NCBI GenBank assembly: GCA_003216715.1
Contig: QCIK01000001.1
Coordinates: 1 to 64,000 of the forward strand
Direction of reading: 5' to 3'
DNA length: 64,000 nucleotides
Source: Prochlorococcus sp. AG-402-L09
GTDB taxonomy: Bacteria; Cyanobacteriota; Cyanobacteriia; PCC-6307; Cyanobiaceae
Shown: piece after piece, positions 11,467-22,009 of the stretch
Position numbering within the stretch: position 1 is the stretch's first letter
Layout: each line of letters starts with the position of its first letter
Notes under the pieces: generated by a model
The model's database searches: none
What the model was told of the DNA's origin: nothing
Seen by the model: the letters and a program-made list of their open reading frames with translations, nothing else
Position numbers and translations under genes: made by a program

Positions 11467-12822
11467 ATGGAAAATCATTCATTAACAAAATCGTCTCTTT
11501 CCTCGCCTTCTTTTTCTATTCCGAAAATTAGTCTTTTTATTGGGCTAACAATAACCGGTCAATGGATTTTGAGTGATGTTGCCCACATACCTGGCGGTGG
11601 ATTGGGATTGCTATTAGGACTTGGATTGATTTTTTATTTTCTTAAACCAGGAAAGGTTTCATTTGATGCTCCCTCTACTGTTCAAGGATGGGTAAGAAGA
11701 TGCCATGACGTTTTAGAGAATTTTGAGTACTTACTTGAAGATGGGGAGCAAAGTGAATTAAAAAAAGAAAGAATAAATTCCTTGCAAAAAATTATTGATA
11801 GAAGTGAAGATCAAAATATTGGTTTCCTGAAAACAAAAGAGTTAAAATTACCCGATAAAGAGGAATTGGAAAAAGTTTTAGGAGTCAAAAAACAAATAAA
11901 AGTTTCTTTTCCACCAGCTCTTCCTGTAAGAGATCGAAATTGGATTTTGCCAGATTTAATCCAAGAACAAGATTTTATTGTTTATTCTTTGGCACTTCCA
12001 ATGAGCGCAGCTGATCTTTTGTGGATTAAAAATATCCCTGCTGATCAGCCAGCCTGGCTAATGGTTGCAAGTAAAGAATCTACTAATTGGTCTGATGAAC
12101 GAAATGCATTAGAGGCCCAATTACCAGATAGATGGAATAACAGAGTATTGAAATGGAATGGATCTCAAACAGAAATGGAAACGGTTCTCTCTCCAATTAA
12201 AAAACTTCTTGAAAATCCAAAGAAAAATACCGATATCACTAAGCAAAGACTTTTATCTCGATTGCATACTTCTTGGCAAAAAGATTTAGAGAAATTAAGA
12301 AGGGAAAAATTCAAGGTTATTCAAACAAGATCTCAGTGGATAGTCGCTGGCATTGTTTTCGCCTCCCCTGTCGCCTCAACTGATTTACTTGCAGTTGCAG
12401 TTGTTAATGGCTTGATGATTAAAGAAATGTCAAAAATATGGTCTTCCAAAATGAAGCCAGAATTACTTGAGGCAGTTTCAAGACAGCTAGCAATTGCTGC
12501 AATTGCTCAAGGGGTTGTTGAGTGGAGTGGACAGTCCTTGTTGAGTTTGGCAAAGCTTGATGGTTCCTCTTGGGTGGCAGCTGGAACAATTCAGGCCTTG
12601 AGTGCTGCTTACTTAACAAGAGTTGTTGGAAGATCGATGGCCGATTGGATGGCTCTTAATAACGGAGTTACTCAGCCTGATTTGGAAATTATTAAGCAAC
12701 AAGCTCCTCAATTGGTATCAAAAGCTGCTGAGCTAGAAAGAGTTGATTGGGTAGCTTTTTTAAAGCAATCCAAAGAATGGATTCAGTCTCAATCTAATAA
12801 TTATAAAATTAAATCAGTTTGA
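11467..12822 (+). CDS. DUF697-like membrane protein
   Basis: 451 aa; C-terminal hydrophobic segment VASTDLLAVAVVNGLMIKEMSKIW...RQLAIAAIAQGVVEW resembles DUF697 of YcjF-type proteins. Confidence 0.65.
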   Translation: MENHSLTKSSLSSPSFSIPKISLFIGLTITGQWILSDVAHIPGGGLGLLLGLGLIFYFLKPGKVSFDAPSTVQGWVRRCHDVLENFEYLLEDGEQSELKKERINSLQKIIDRSEDQNIGFLKTKELKLPDKEELEKVLGVKKQIKVSFPPALPVRDRNWILPDLIQEQDFIVYSLALPMSAADLLWIKNIPADQPAWLMVASKESTNWSDERNALEAQLPDRWNNRVLKWNGSQTEMETVLSPIKKLLENPKKNTDITKQRLLSRLHTSWQKDLEKLRREKFKVIQTRSQWIVAGIVFASPVASTDLLAVAVVNGLMIKEMSKIWSSKMKPELLEAVSRQLAIAAIAQGVVEWSGQSLLSLAKLDGSSWVAAGTIQALSAAYLTRVVGRSMADWMALNNGVTQPDLEIIKQQAPQLVSKAAELERVDWVAFLKQSKEWIQSQSNNYKIKSV

Positions 12823-12892
12823 CCTCATAACTTTTCTTTCTGCTATATCTTTGATTTATATTTAGATAATAAATATTTTCTAATTTTAATAC

Positions 12893-13855
12893 ATGTTTGA
12901 TAAAAAAATAAATATTTTTTCTAATTTGATTTATAAGAAAAAAAAATTAATTACCCTATCTATTTTCGTTATATTCAATATTTTATCCTTGACAGCATGT
13001 GTTAATAACAAGGCGAATAAACCCACCTATGAAAAGCCTTATGTTTTGACCACTTTTACAATTTTGGCAGACCTTGCAAGAAATGTCGCTGGGGAAAGAT
13101 TAGAAGTTAAATCAATTACAAAACCAGGCGCTGAAATCCATAGTTACAAATTTACACCTAGTGATATTGTAAAAACTAAAGGAGCAAAACTGATTCTTGA
13201 AAATGGTTTAGGTCTTGAAGCTTGGATCTCGAAATTTATGATGAGTACGGCTGAGATTCCCAAGGTTGAATTAACCGAAGGGATAACGCCACTATTGATA
13301 GAGGGAGATGTTTACGCAGGGAAGCCCAATCCTCATGCTTGGATGTCTCCCAAAAGAGCTATGAATTATGTAGATAAAATAGTCGATGCTTTTATCAAGA
13401 TTGATCCTGATGGAGTTCTTGAATATAAATCGAACGCTTCAACCTATAAAGCTAAGCTTGAATCGCTTGATAAAGAGCTAAGGGATTCTTTATCCTCTAT
13501 TTCTAAAGAAAAAAGATTTTTAGTGACCTGTGAAGGAGCTTTTTCTTATCTAGCCAATGATTATGGTATGAAGGAGGGATATTTGTGGCCAGTTAATGCT
13601 GAAAGCCAAGTAACTCCAAAGAGAATGGTTAATCTCATAAAGCTGATCAAAGAGAATGACATCCCAACGATTTTTTGTGAAAGTACTGTTAGTTCAAAAG
13701 CACAAATGGAAGTTGCAAAATCTAGTGGGGCTGTTTTTGGAGGTACTTTTTATGTAGATTCACTTTCAGGACCAGATGGCCCAGCTCCAACTTACATAAA
13801 GTTGCTCAGGCACAATGTTCGATTAATTACTGAAGGCTTAATTCCAAAACTATAA
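12893..13855 (+). CDS. mntC: ABC transporter substrate-binding lipoprotein, metal (likely Mn) type
   Basis: Lipobox-like LSLTAC, LTTFTILADLARNVAGERLEVKSITKPGAEIHSYKFTPSDI, GKPNPHAWMSP; cluster A-I metal SBP fold. Confidence 0.85.
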   Translation: MFDKKINIFSNLIYKKKKLITLSIFVIFNILSLTACVNNKANKPTYEKPYVLTTFTILADLARNVAGERLEVKSITKPGAEIHSYKFTPSDIVKTKGAKLILENGLGLEAWISKFMMSTAEIPKVELTEGITPLLIEGDVYAGKPNPHAWMSPKRAMNYVDKIVDAFIKIDPDGVLEYKSNASTYKAKLESLDKELRDSLSSISKEKRFLVTCEGAFSYLANDYGMKEGYLWPVNAESQVTPKRMVNLIKLIKENDIPTIFCESTVSSKAQMEVAKSSGAVFGGTFYVDSLSGPDGPAPTYIKLLRHNVRLITEGLIPKL

Positions 13856-13861
13856 AAAATA

Positions 13862-14659
13862 ATGAATCCAATTTTTAAGAGCCATGAAAAAGATTTTATG
13901 CGAATTGAGGCAGATCAAGTTTGTGTTGATTACAACGGTACCGTTGCCCTTTATGACGCAAGTCTGAATTTAAAAGCTGGATCAATATGTGGACTGGTCG
14001 GAATGAATGGGGCGGGGAAATCAACTTTTTTTAAAGCTTTAATGGGTTTTGTTAGACCATCTACGGGGAAAATAAGGTTAAACGGACTTAGAGTTAATCA
14101 AGCCCAGAAGGATCAGACAGTAGCTTATGTCCCGCAAAATGAAGGCATCGATTATGCCTTCCCTGTAAGTGTTTGGGATGTTGTGATGATGGGTAGATAT
14201 GGCGCTATGAATATCTTTCGCATACCAAGAGAGTCAGATAGAAGAGCCGTTTTTCATGCCTTGGAGAGAGTTGATCTTTTAGATCTACGAAATAGACCAA
14301 TTGGATCGTTATCAGGTGGTCAGCGCAAAAGAGCTTTTCTAGCAAGAGCTATAGCGCAAAGGGCATCAGTGCTTCTTTTAGATGAACCTTTCGCTGGGGT
14401 TGATGTGCCAACTGAAAAGTTAATGGCAGAGCTTTTTCTTCAGTTTCGACAAGAAGGACATACTATTTTGATCTCTACTCATGACTTGAATCATGTGAGA
14501 GATTTTTGTGATTTTGTAGTTCTCATCAACAAGACAGTTCTTGCCTATGGAGAGACATCTGAAGTCTTTACGTCGGAAAACCTCAATAAAACATTTGGAG
14601 GAATGCCACCAAATCCTTTATCAGGACCAGAGTCGAGTAAAAATTTTGTAAATGAGTGA
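13862..14659 (+). CDS. mntA: Metal ABC transporter ATP-binding protein
   Basis: Walker A GMNGAGKSTF, signature LSGGQRKRAFLARA, Walker B VLLLDEPFAGVD. Confidence 0.88.
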   Translation: MNPIFKSHEKDFMRIEADQVCVDYNGTVALYDASLNLKAGSICGLVGMNGAGKSTFFKALMGFVRPSTGKIRLNGLRVNQAQKDQTVAYVPQNEGIDYAFPVSVWDVVMMGRYGAMNIFRIPRESDRRAVFHALERVDLLDLRNRPIGSLSGGQRKRAFLARAIAQRASVLLLDEPFAGVDVPTEKLMAELFLQFRQEGHTILISTHDLNHVRDFCDFVVLINKTVLAYGETSEVFTSENLNKTFGGMPPNPLSGPESSKNFVNE

Positions 14660-15524
14660 ACTTTTGATTTCCATTGCGCCACTTAATTGGCTTTTGGATC
14701 CATTAACTCATGAATTCATGAGGAGAGCGTTGATGGTTAGTGCATTAGTAGGAGGTGTTTGCGGCCTTCTATCTTGTTATATGACATTAAAAGGATGGGC
14801 ATTAATGGGAGATGCGGTTTCTCATGCTGTCATGCCAGGAGTAGTAGTAGCTTATGCATTAGGACTCCCTTTTTCCTTAGGCGCTTTTGTTTTTGGCGTT
14901 GGTTCAGTTGCTTTGATCGGATTTATTAAACAGAAATCTAGAATTAAAGAAGATACTGTCATAGGTCTTGTCTTCACAGGCTTTTTTGCATTAGGAATTG
15001 TATTGGTTTCGAAAATCAAAAGTAATATTGACCTTATGCAGATTCTCTTTGGAAGCCCTCTAGGTATTTCTCAGTCAGATGTTAAGCAAACTTTGATAAT
15101 CTCTTTTATAGTTATATTTATTTTGCTTTTATTTAGAAAAGATTTAATGCTTTATTGTTTCGATGCTAAACATGCTCGATCTATAGGGATCAATACAGGA
15201 ATTCTTCATTATTTGTTATTAACTTTATTATCTTTATCCGCAGTAGTAGGGTTACAAACTGTGGGTATTATCCTCGTAGTGGCAATGCTAATTACTCCTG
15301 GTGCAACGGCATACTTGCTAACTGATCGTTTTGATAGGATGACTATATTGGCAGTGATTAGCAGCTCTTTCTCAAGTATTTTAGGAGTTTATATAAGTTA
15401 TTGGTCAGATATTGAAACAGGAGGATCTATTGTTTTAGTGCAAACATTAATCTTTTTAATTGCATTTTTATTTGCTCCAAAATATGGAATATTTAAAAAC
15501 CAAACTCTTATAAATAATGGTTAA
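14652..15524 (+). CDS. mntB: Metal ABC transporter permease (ZnuB/MntB family)
   Basis: Polytopic; ALMGDAVSHAVMPGVVVAYALG and VGIILVVAMLITPGATAYLLTDR, typical of ABC-3 permeases; overlaps the ATPase gene. Confidence 0.88.
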   Translation: MSELLISIAPLNWLLDPLTHEFMRRALMVSALVGGVCGLLSCYMTLKGWALMGDAVSHAVMPGVVVAYALGLPFSLGAFVFGVGSVALIGFIKQKSRIKEDTVIGLVFTGFFALGIVLVSKIKSNIDLMQILFGSPLGISQSDVKQTLIISFIVIFILLLFRKDLMLYCFDAKHARSIGINTGILHYLLLTLLSLSAVVGLQTVGIILVVAMLITPGATAYLLTDRFDRMTILAVISSSFSSILGVYISYWSDIETGGSIVLVQTLIFLIAFLFAPKYGIFKNQTLINNG

Positions 15525-15536
15525 TTTAATACAACT

Positions 15537-16715
15537 ATGAGTAATCTAGTCTCCGAACAAAAATGGAGTTGGTGGCCACTTTTCCCTCTCTATCCTTATG
15601 GCAGAAAAAGAACAATATTTAGGGAATTAGTTCCTAATCAGATTTGGAGTTTTGAACAACTTCAGGGAATTTATTATGTTGCTGTTCCTATAAGACTATT
15701 AGTTGTAAGAATAAAAAATGAATTGATGATAATTAACCCTCTACCCCCGACGGAAGAATTACTGAGGGACATAAATGAACTTGTAAAAAAAATCGGTCCT
15801 GTAAAAACTATTGTTTTACCAACAGCCTCTGGCTTGGAACATAAAATAGCTCTTCCTGCTTTGGCTAGAGCTTTTCCTGATTCAAAAATTTGGGTTTGCC
15901 CAGGGCAATGGAGTTTCCCATTTAATTTGCCTTTTGATTGGTTGGGAATTCCGTCAAAAAGAACAAATATTCTATTGGCGGATGGATTCCCTCATAATGA
16001 TTATTGTGACTGGGTACCATTGGGCCCAATTGATATTGGTCTAGGACGCTTTCAAGAAATATCTTGTTTTCATAAACCATCAAAAACTTTGTTGGTTACT
16101 GATGCCCTTGTTGCTATTGAAGAGACTCCTCCTGAGCTTTTTGATTTAGACCCTACACCTTTATTGTTTCATTCAAGAGAGAAGGGGTCTGAAGAGCTTA
16201 TTGACTCGCCAATCGCAAGAAGAAAAGGATGGCTTCGTTTGGTTCTTTTTGCTTCCTACCTAAGACCTGAAAAGTTGGAGATACCAAAAATAAAAGAAAT
16301 TTTTGGAAACGCTTTTAAACCAAATTTAAGAAATAAAAGAGCACATTTTGGGATATATCCTTTTTCTTGGCAGAAAGGCTGGGAGTTGTCTGCTAAAAAA
16401 CTTGTTGGGAAAAACATTCCGCTGATACAAATTGCTCCTGTAATAGAAAGGCTGGTTTTCCCTAGAGGACAAAAGGCTTTAATAATTTGGTTAAATAAAG
16501 TTCAATCTTTGCAAGGTCTTTCTTGGTTAATTTCTGCTCATTACAGCGGTAAAGTTAGATTTTCAAAAAATGAAGTAATAGCGTTAAAAAATAAAATTAA
16601 CAAGTCAGATTGGGCTAATAGTAAAGGTGATTTTGGATTTTTAGGTTGGTTAGATAAAAAATTATTGAAAATCGGTGTAGTCCCTTTAGATCCTTTGGAA
16701 AAATTTATTGATTAA
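15537..16715 (+). CDS. DUF4336-like protein
   Basis: 392 aa; pattern WWPLFPLYPYGRKRTIFRELVPNQIWSFEQLQGIYYVAVPIR familiar from cyanobacterial DUF4336 proteins. Confidence 0.65.
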   Translation: MSNLVSEQKWSWWPLFPLYPYGRKRTIFRELVPNQIWSFEQLQGIYYVAVPIRLLVVRIKNELMIINPLPPTEELLRDINELVKKIGPVKTIVLPTASGLEHKIALPALARAFPDSKIWVCPGQWSFPFNLPFDWLGIPSKRTNILLADGFPHNDYCDWVPLGPIDIGLGRFQEISCFHKPSKTLLVTDALVAIEETPPELFDLDPTPLLFHSREKGSEELIDSPIARRKGWLRLVLFASYLRPEKLEIPKIKEIFGNAFKPNLRNKRAHFGIYPFSWQKGWELSAKKLVGKNIPLIQIAPVIERLVFPRGQKALIIWLNKVQSLQGLSWLISAHYSGKVRFSKNEVIALKNKINKSDWANSKGDFGFLGWLDKKLLKIGVVPLDPLEKFID

Positions 16716-17056
16716 ATTTTATCTGGGTCGACTGACATCTCTTCATCGGATAAAAGTGTTTCCTCTAACTGTTTCCTTTGCTCCATTTGTCTTAGAAAAT
16801 AACCTGTCATCATCGCAGAGGCTAATAAACTAGCTAAATTATCCTTGCTAGAAGTTACTTTTACCTCAAATTGCTCTCCAGGGAGCATTCCAAGTAAACC
16901 TTGAACATTGTGTCGGATTATTTCTTGAATTTCGGGACTTGCAGATTTTGCAACTCTTTGCAAAACGTCAGCAGGTTGATCTTGTAAGTACTGAATTAGC
17001 GCATTTGTATCATGGCCCTCATTATTGTCTGTAGCTAAAAATTCAGGATTAAACAT
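16712..17056 (-). CDS. DUF760-like protein
   Basis: 114 aa; LIQYLQDQPADVLQRVAKSASPEIQEIIRHNVQGLLGMLP. Confidence 0.65.
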   Translation of the reverse strand: MFNPEFLATDNNEGHDTNALIQYLQDQPADVLQRVAKSASPEIQEIIRHNVQGLLGMLPGEQFEVKVTSSKDNLASLLASAMMTGYFLRQMEQRKQLEETLLSDEEMSVDPDKI

Positions 17057-17118
17057 CCAGTTTTTTCCATGTAATTACACAATATCGCAAAATGTACTCC
17101 AATAAAATTTAATTTAGG

Positions 17119-17685
17119 TTATGGGAACCGAATAGGTCCTATTTTTTTTAATGGCCAGTACCTTGCAATCGCCGTACCTATAAGATTTTTTTCTGGGAGA
17201 GCTCCCCAAATATGAGAGTCTAAACTGTTATTTCGGTTGTCTCCTAAGACCCAAAGTGAATAGTCAGGTACATTTATTGCGTCCATTTCATATTGGATAG
17301 GTTCTTTAATCCAAGGTTCATTTATTTCTTTTTCATTTCTATATAGCTTCCCATTAGTAACTTCTATTTTGTCTCCAGGTAATCCAACTACTCTTTTTAT
17401 TAGCGCTGAACCATCACTGTAGCCTGCTTCTGTAAGAATTTTTGGAGGTTTAAAAATAACAATCGTATCTAAATTTAAATGTTTATTTAATTTATTATTA
17501 AGTCTTGGGGTTATTTTTTCTATCAATATTCTGTCTTGAATTTGCAAAGTTGGAATCATTGATCCAGATGGAATCCATCTAGGTTCAACTGCTTGCCATC
17601 TTAATAAAAGCGCAATTAATATCCAAACCAACAATCCTTTCCAGCTATTTTGGTTTTGATTCTTTTTTGATTCAGCAGATGTCAT
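17119..17685 (-). CDS. lepB: Signal peptidase I
   Basis: WIPSGSMIPTLQIQDRILIEK, LIKRVVGLPGDKIEV, LWVLGDNRNNSLDSHIWG. Confidence 0.95.
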   Translation of the reverse strand: MTSAESKKNQNQNSWKGLLVWILIALLLRWQAVEPRWIPSGSMIPTLQIQDRILIEKITPRLNNKLNKHLNLDTIVIFKPPKILTEAGYSDGSALIKRVVGLPGDKIEVTNGKLYRNEKEINEPWIKEPIQYEMDAINVPDYSLWVLGDNRNNSLDSHIWGALPEKNLIGTAIARYWPLKKIGPIRFP

Positions 17686-17748
17686 GAATTCTTTTTGTTT
17701 TAATTACTTGTTGGAAAGTTTTTTACAAAAATCGAAGTAGTTGTTCTT

Positions 17749-19545
17749 TTGGCAATTTCACTAGCTCGTTACAATTTTTTTATCAGCTTAGAGATCCTTA
17801 AAACTCTAGTAGCTAAGGGAGTGAAATATTTTGTCCTTTGCCCAGGTAGCAGATCAGGCCCTCTTGCTTTAGCAGCAGCAAGTCTCTCTAAAAGAAAAGA
17901 ATTAACTCTCATAACATCAATTGACGAAAGGTCGGCCGCATTCCTTGCTTTGGGAATAAGTGCAGCTAGTGGGCAAGTAAGTTGTGTCATTACAACTTCT
18001 GGCAGTGCTGTCGCAAATCTTTTGCCGGCTGCTGTTGAAGCAGATAGATCATGCCATCCCCTCTTGTTTTTAACTGCAGATAGACCTTTGCGATTGAAGG
18101 AATGTGGAGCCAATCAAGCAGTTAACCAACAGGATTTTCTTAAGTCTGTTTGTAGACATTTTGATGAATCTCCAAAAGAAGGAGTTCATTTGATTTCAAA
18201 AGAGAGACTGACATCCTTAGTTGGAAAATCATTCGAAATGGCTTCTAACATTCCTGGACCAGTTCATATTAACCTTGCTTATGAAGAGCCTTTGCATCCT
18301 TGTCAAATTGACCAGAATAAAGTTCTTGATGGATGGGGCATTGAAGGTTTTTTAAAGGAAAAAATCACTTCAAATAAGGTTGAGGTCGTTAACAATTATC
18401 CTTGTTTAAAACCACCAAAATTAGATCCATTTTCTTTAGGAATAATTATTGTTGGGCCATGGAGAGGAAAATCAAAACAACTTGTTTCTTTTAGGGGCGC
18501 ATTAAAGAAATGGCAAAAATTAACTGGATGGCCAATTCTTGCTGATCCACTCTCTGGGGTTGAAAATGATCAAGAGGGTTTAATAAATCACTGGGATCTT
18601 CTTTTCTCAATAGGTTTATTTAAAAAAATCAAAGAGATTCAAGTTTTACGATTGGGTCCAATACCTCCAAGTAGAGAATTACAAACTTGGCTTAAAAAAC
18701 CTGGAAAAGTTCAATTACTTATTACTGAGGGAGATTGTCGAAATCTTGATCCCATAGGTGGCTCGACACAATTTAGTGAAGGGTTGTCTTGTTGGGTTGA
18801 TAAATTGCTTGAGTGTATTCCAGTAAAGCCGGCAATAGATAAAAAAATTGTTAGTCAAAAGTTGACTAAAGAGCTTATAAAATATGATTTATTAATCCAT
18901 GATTGGCTTGATAAAAGGTTATTTAGAAATGGGTTAATTACTGAACCTGCTTTGGCTAGATTGCTTCCTCGCTTGTTACCAGATTCTATCCCTGTGATGC
19001 TTGCTTCAAGTAGCCCCATAAGAGATTGGTTGAGTTATTCGGGAGAGGGAGCTTTCCTAAGAAGGTGTTTTGGCTTTAGGGGGGCATCAGGAATTGATGG
19101 GACACTCTCAATGGGGATGGGATTATCAATAATTATGGGTAGAATGATATTGGTAACTGGTGATTTAGCACTTCTTCATGATACAAATGGTTGGCTATTT
19201 TCAAAGGATAAAAATATTAGTCTAATCGTAATCATGATTGATAATGGTGGAGGGGGTATATTTAATCAATTAAATATAGATAGAATTGAAGAAGGCGATT
19301 TTGAAGAAATTTTTCTTATGCCTCAGCAAGTTTGTCATCTTACACTTGCTAAAGCCTATGGATTGAAATATAAGCAAGTTTCTTGTTTGGATGATTTAGA
19401 ACAAGCAATTGAATGGAGTTTTTCTTTGTCAACAAATGTATTAATAAGAGTTTGTACTAACTCTCTTGAAGATCATAGATTGAGAGTAAGTTTAAGTGAT
19501 GACTTGAAAAAAACATTATCTGAGAATTTATCAGGTTTTGACTAA
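17749..19545 (+). CDS. menD: SEPHCHC synthase (MenD), TTG start
   Basis: 598-aa ThDP enzyme; KYFVLCPGSRSGPLALAAA, ITTSGSAVANLLPAAVEA, DNGGGGIFNQL. Confidence 0.93.
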   Translation: MAISLARYNFFISLEILKTLVAKGVKYFVLCPGSRSGPLALAAASLSKRKELTLITSIDERSAAFLALGISAASGQVSCVITTSGSAVANLLPAAVEADRSCHPLLFLTADRPLRLKECGANQAVNQQDFLKSVCRHFDESPKEGVHLISKERLTSLVGKSFEMASNIPGPVHINLAYEEPLHPCQIDQNKVLDGWGIEGFLKEKITSNKVEVVNNYPCLKPPKLDPFSLGIIIVGPWRGKSKQLVSFRGALKKWQKLTGWPILADPLSGVENDQEGLINHWDLLFSIGLFKKIKEIQVLRLGPIPPSRELQTWLKKPGKVQLLITEGDCRNLDPIGGSTQFSEGLSCWVDKLLECIPVKPAIDKKIVSQKLTKELIKYDLLIHDWLDKRLFRNGLITEPALARLLPRLLPDSIPVMLASSSPIRDWLSYSGEGAFLRRCFGFRGASGIDGTLSMGMGLSIIMGRMILVTGDLALLHDTNGWLFSKDKNISLIVIMIDNGGGGIFNQLNIDRIEEGDFEEIFLMPQQVCHLTLAKAYGLKYKQVSCLDDLEQAIEWSFSLSTNVLIRVCTNSLEDHRLRVSLSDDLKKTLSENLSGFD

Positions 19546-19560
19546 ATTTAATTTAAAAAA

Positions 19561-20454
19561 ATGACTTTAAAATCTATTACTCCTAACAATATGTCAAGAA
19601 GAGTTCTCCCGGGGGAAATTATTACCTCATGGGTTTCTGTTGGTGAATACAAAGATATCTTGCTTGATATAAGTCCTGAAGGAATTGCTCGTGTTGCGAT
19701 AAATCGTCCTGAGAAAAGAAATGCTTTTCGACCTCAAACGATTTCAGAACTTTGTGAAGCATTTATTAGAATAAGAGAAGATCCAAAAATTGGAGTTGTT
19801 TTATTTACAGGGGTAGGACCTTCCAAAGATGGAAAGTTCGCTTTTTGTTCTGGTGGAGATCAGTCCATACGTGGAAGTGGAGGATATCTTGGAGATGATG
19901 GAATCCCGCGTTTAAATGTTCTTGATTTGCAACGTATAATTAGGAGCCTTCCTAAAGTAGTTATTGCGCTTGTCCCTGGTTTCGCTATAGGGGGAGGACA
20001 TGTCTTACATTTAATATGTGATCTGAGTTTGGCTGCAGATAATGCAATGTTCGGTCAAACAGGACCTAAAGTTGGAAGCTTTGATGCAGGGTTTGGTTCC
20101 AGTTATTTAGCAAGGGTTGTAGGTCAAAAAAAGGCTAGAGAAATTTGGTTCCTATGCAGGAAATATGGAGCGAGGGAAGCATTGGATATGGGGCTAATAA
20201 ATGCCATCTCACCAATTAATTTGCTCGAGTCAGAAGGTGTTAAATGGGCTAGGGAAATACTTCAAAACAGTCCAACCGCTATAAAGTGTTTGAAATTTTC
20301 TTTTAATGCTGATACAGATGGATTAGCAGGTATCCAAGAGCTTGCTGGCCAGGCAACACATCTTTTTTATACGACTGATGAGTCAAAGGAGGGAAGAAAT
20401 GCTTTCATGGAGAAAAGGGATCCTGATTTCTCCGAATCAAAATGGCTTCCATGA
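19561..20454 (+). CDS. menB: 1,4-dihydroxy-2-naphthoyl-CoA synthase
   Basis: Crotonase fold; [78 protein letters not shown]. Confidence 0.95.
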   Translation: MTLKSITPNNMSRRVLPGEIITSWVSVGEYKDILLDISPEGIARVAINRPEKRNAFRPQTISELCEAFIRIREDPKIGVVLFTGVGPSKDGKFAFCSGGDQSIRGSGGYLGDDGIPRLNVLDLQRIIRSLPKVVIALVPGFAIGGGHVLHLICDLSLAADNAMFGQTGPKVGSFDAGFGSSYLARVVGQKKAREIWFLCRKYGAREALDMGLINAISPINLLESEGVKWAREILQNSPTAIKCLKFSFNADTDGLAGIQELAGQATHLFYTTDESKEGRNAFMEKRDPDFSESKWLP

Positions 20455-20502
20455 TTTTATTTGGCTTATCCAAAAAATAAATTTTTCTTTTTCATGAATT
20501 AA

Positions 20503-21966
20503 ATGCGAATACTTTTTGCTGCTGCTGAATGTGCCCCAATGATAAAAGTTGGAGGTATGGGTGATGTTGTTGGTTCATTACCTCCTGCGCTTAAAAAACT
20601 TGGACATGACGTTCGATTAATAATTCCAGGGTATGGAAAATTATGGACGTTGATGGATATTGCTCCTGAACCTATTTTTCGAGCCAACACAATGGGTGTT
20701 GACTTCGCTGTTTTTGAAACAAGGCATCCCTCTAATGGGTTGCCAATTTATTTGGTTGGACATCCATGTTTTGATTCTGAGCGTATTTACGGAGGAGAAG
20801 ATGAAGATTGGAGATTTACTTTTTTTGCTAGTGCAGTCTCTGAATTTGCATGGAACTCATGGAAACCACAAGTCCTCCATTGTCATGATTGGCATACTGG
20901 AATGATCCCAGTTTGGATGCATCAAGACCCCGAAATCAGCACGGTATTTACTATTCATAATCTCAAGTATCAAGGCCCATGGAGATGGAAGCTTGATCAA
21001 ATAACTTGGTGCCCCTGGTATATGCATGGTGATCACACCATGGCATCAGCAATGTTGTATGCCGATAGAGTGAATGCAGTATCTCCAACTTATTCAAGGG
21101 AAATTCGAACATCTGAATATGGAGAAAAATTAGAGGGACTTTTAAATTATATTTCTGGGAAATTAAGAGGAATATTAAATGGAGTTGATCTAGAGGACTG
21201 GAATCCAGCAACGGATAATTCATTGCCAGCTAAATTTAGTGTAGATAATATTTCTGGTAGAGCAATTAATAAAAGAGTCCTTCAAGAAAGAATGGGACTT
21301 GAAGTGAATCCAGATAAATATTTAATGGGAATGGTTGGTAGGCTTGTTGACCAAAAAGGCATTGATCTTTTACTACAAGTAGCTAATAGGCTTCTTTCTT
21401 ATACTGACTCTCAGGTCGTTGTCCTTGGGACGGGTGATCGTTATTTAGAGTCATCTTTATGGCAACTTGCGATTGAGTATCCTGGTCGTTTTTCTGTTTT
21501 TCTTACTTATGATGATGCATTATCTAGGCTCATTTATGGAGGCGCTGATGCATTCCTAATGCCTAGTCGCTTTGAGCCATGTGGTATCAGTCAATTATTA
21601 GCTATGCGTTATGGTGCTATTCCGATCGTTAGAAAAGTTGGCGGTTTAGTGGATACAGTAGAGCCTTATAACCCCATGAATGAAACAGGTTCCGGATTTT
21701 GCTTTGATCGGTATGAACCAATTGATTTTTATACAGCATTAGTTCGTTCTTGGGAAGCATATAGACATCAAAAAAGTTGGAAGGAGTTACAATTAAGAGC
21801 AATGTCAAATAAATATAGCTGGGATAGATCCGCGAAGGAATATGAATTAATGTATAAAGACGTTTGTGGAATTAAGGAGCCTTCTCCTGATGCGGCAGAG
21901 GTTGAAAAGTTTTCTTACGGTCAAGAAGCAGATCCTTCAAGGAAAGGCAAAAAAATAAAATTATAA
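20503..21966 (+). CDS. glgA: Glycogen synthase (ADP-glucose)
   Basis: [77 protein letters not shown]. Confidence 0.96.
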   Translation: MRILFAAAECAPMIKVGGMGDVVGSLPPALKKLGHDVRLIIPGYGKLWTLMDIAPEPIFRANTMGVDFAVFETRHPSNGLPIYLVGHPCFDSERIYGGEDEDWRFTFFASAVSEFAWNSWKPQVLHCHDWHTGMIPVWMHQDPEISTVFTIHNLKYQGPWRWKLDQITWCPWYMHGDHTMASAMLYADRVNAVSPTYSREIRTSEYGEKLEGLLNYISGKLRGILNGVDLEDWNPATDNSLPAKFSVDNISGRAINKRVLQERMGLEVNPDKYLMGMVGRLVDQKGIDLLLQVANRLLSYTDSQVVVLGTGDRYLESSLWQLAIEYPGRFSVFLTYDDALSRLIYGGADAFLMPSRFEPCGISQLLAMRYGAIPIVRKVGGLVDTVEPYNPMNETGSGFCFDRYEPIDFYTALVRSWEAYRHQKSWKELQLRAMSNKYSWDRSAKEYELMYKDVCGIKEPSPDAAEVEKFSYGQEADPSRKGKKIKL

Positions 21967-22009
21967 GATTTTTGAGTATTTAGATTACTTTGCTTTTATT
22001 CAAATATTT

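Noticed and set aside
17769-18113. 114-aa minus-strand ORF within menD
   Set aside because: Shadow ORF opposite conserved MenD sequence.
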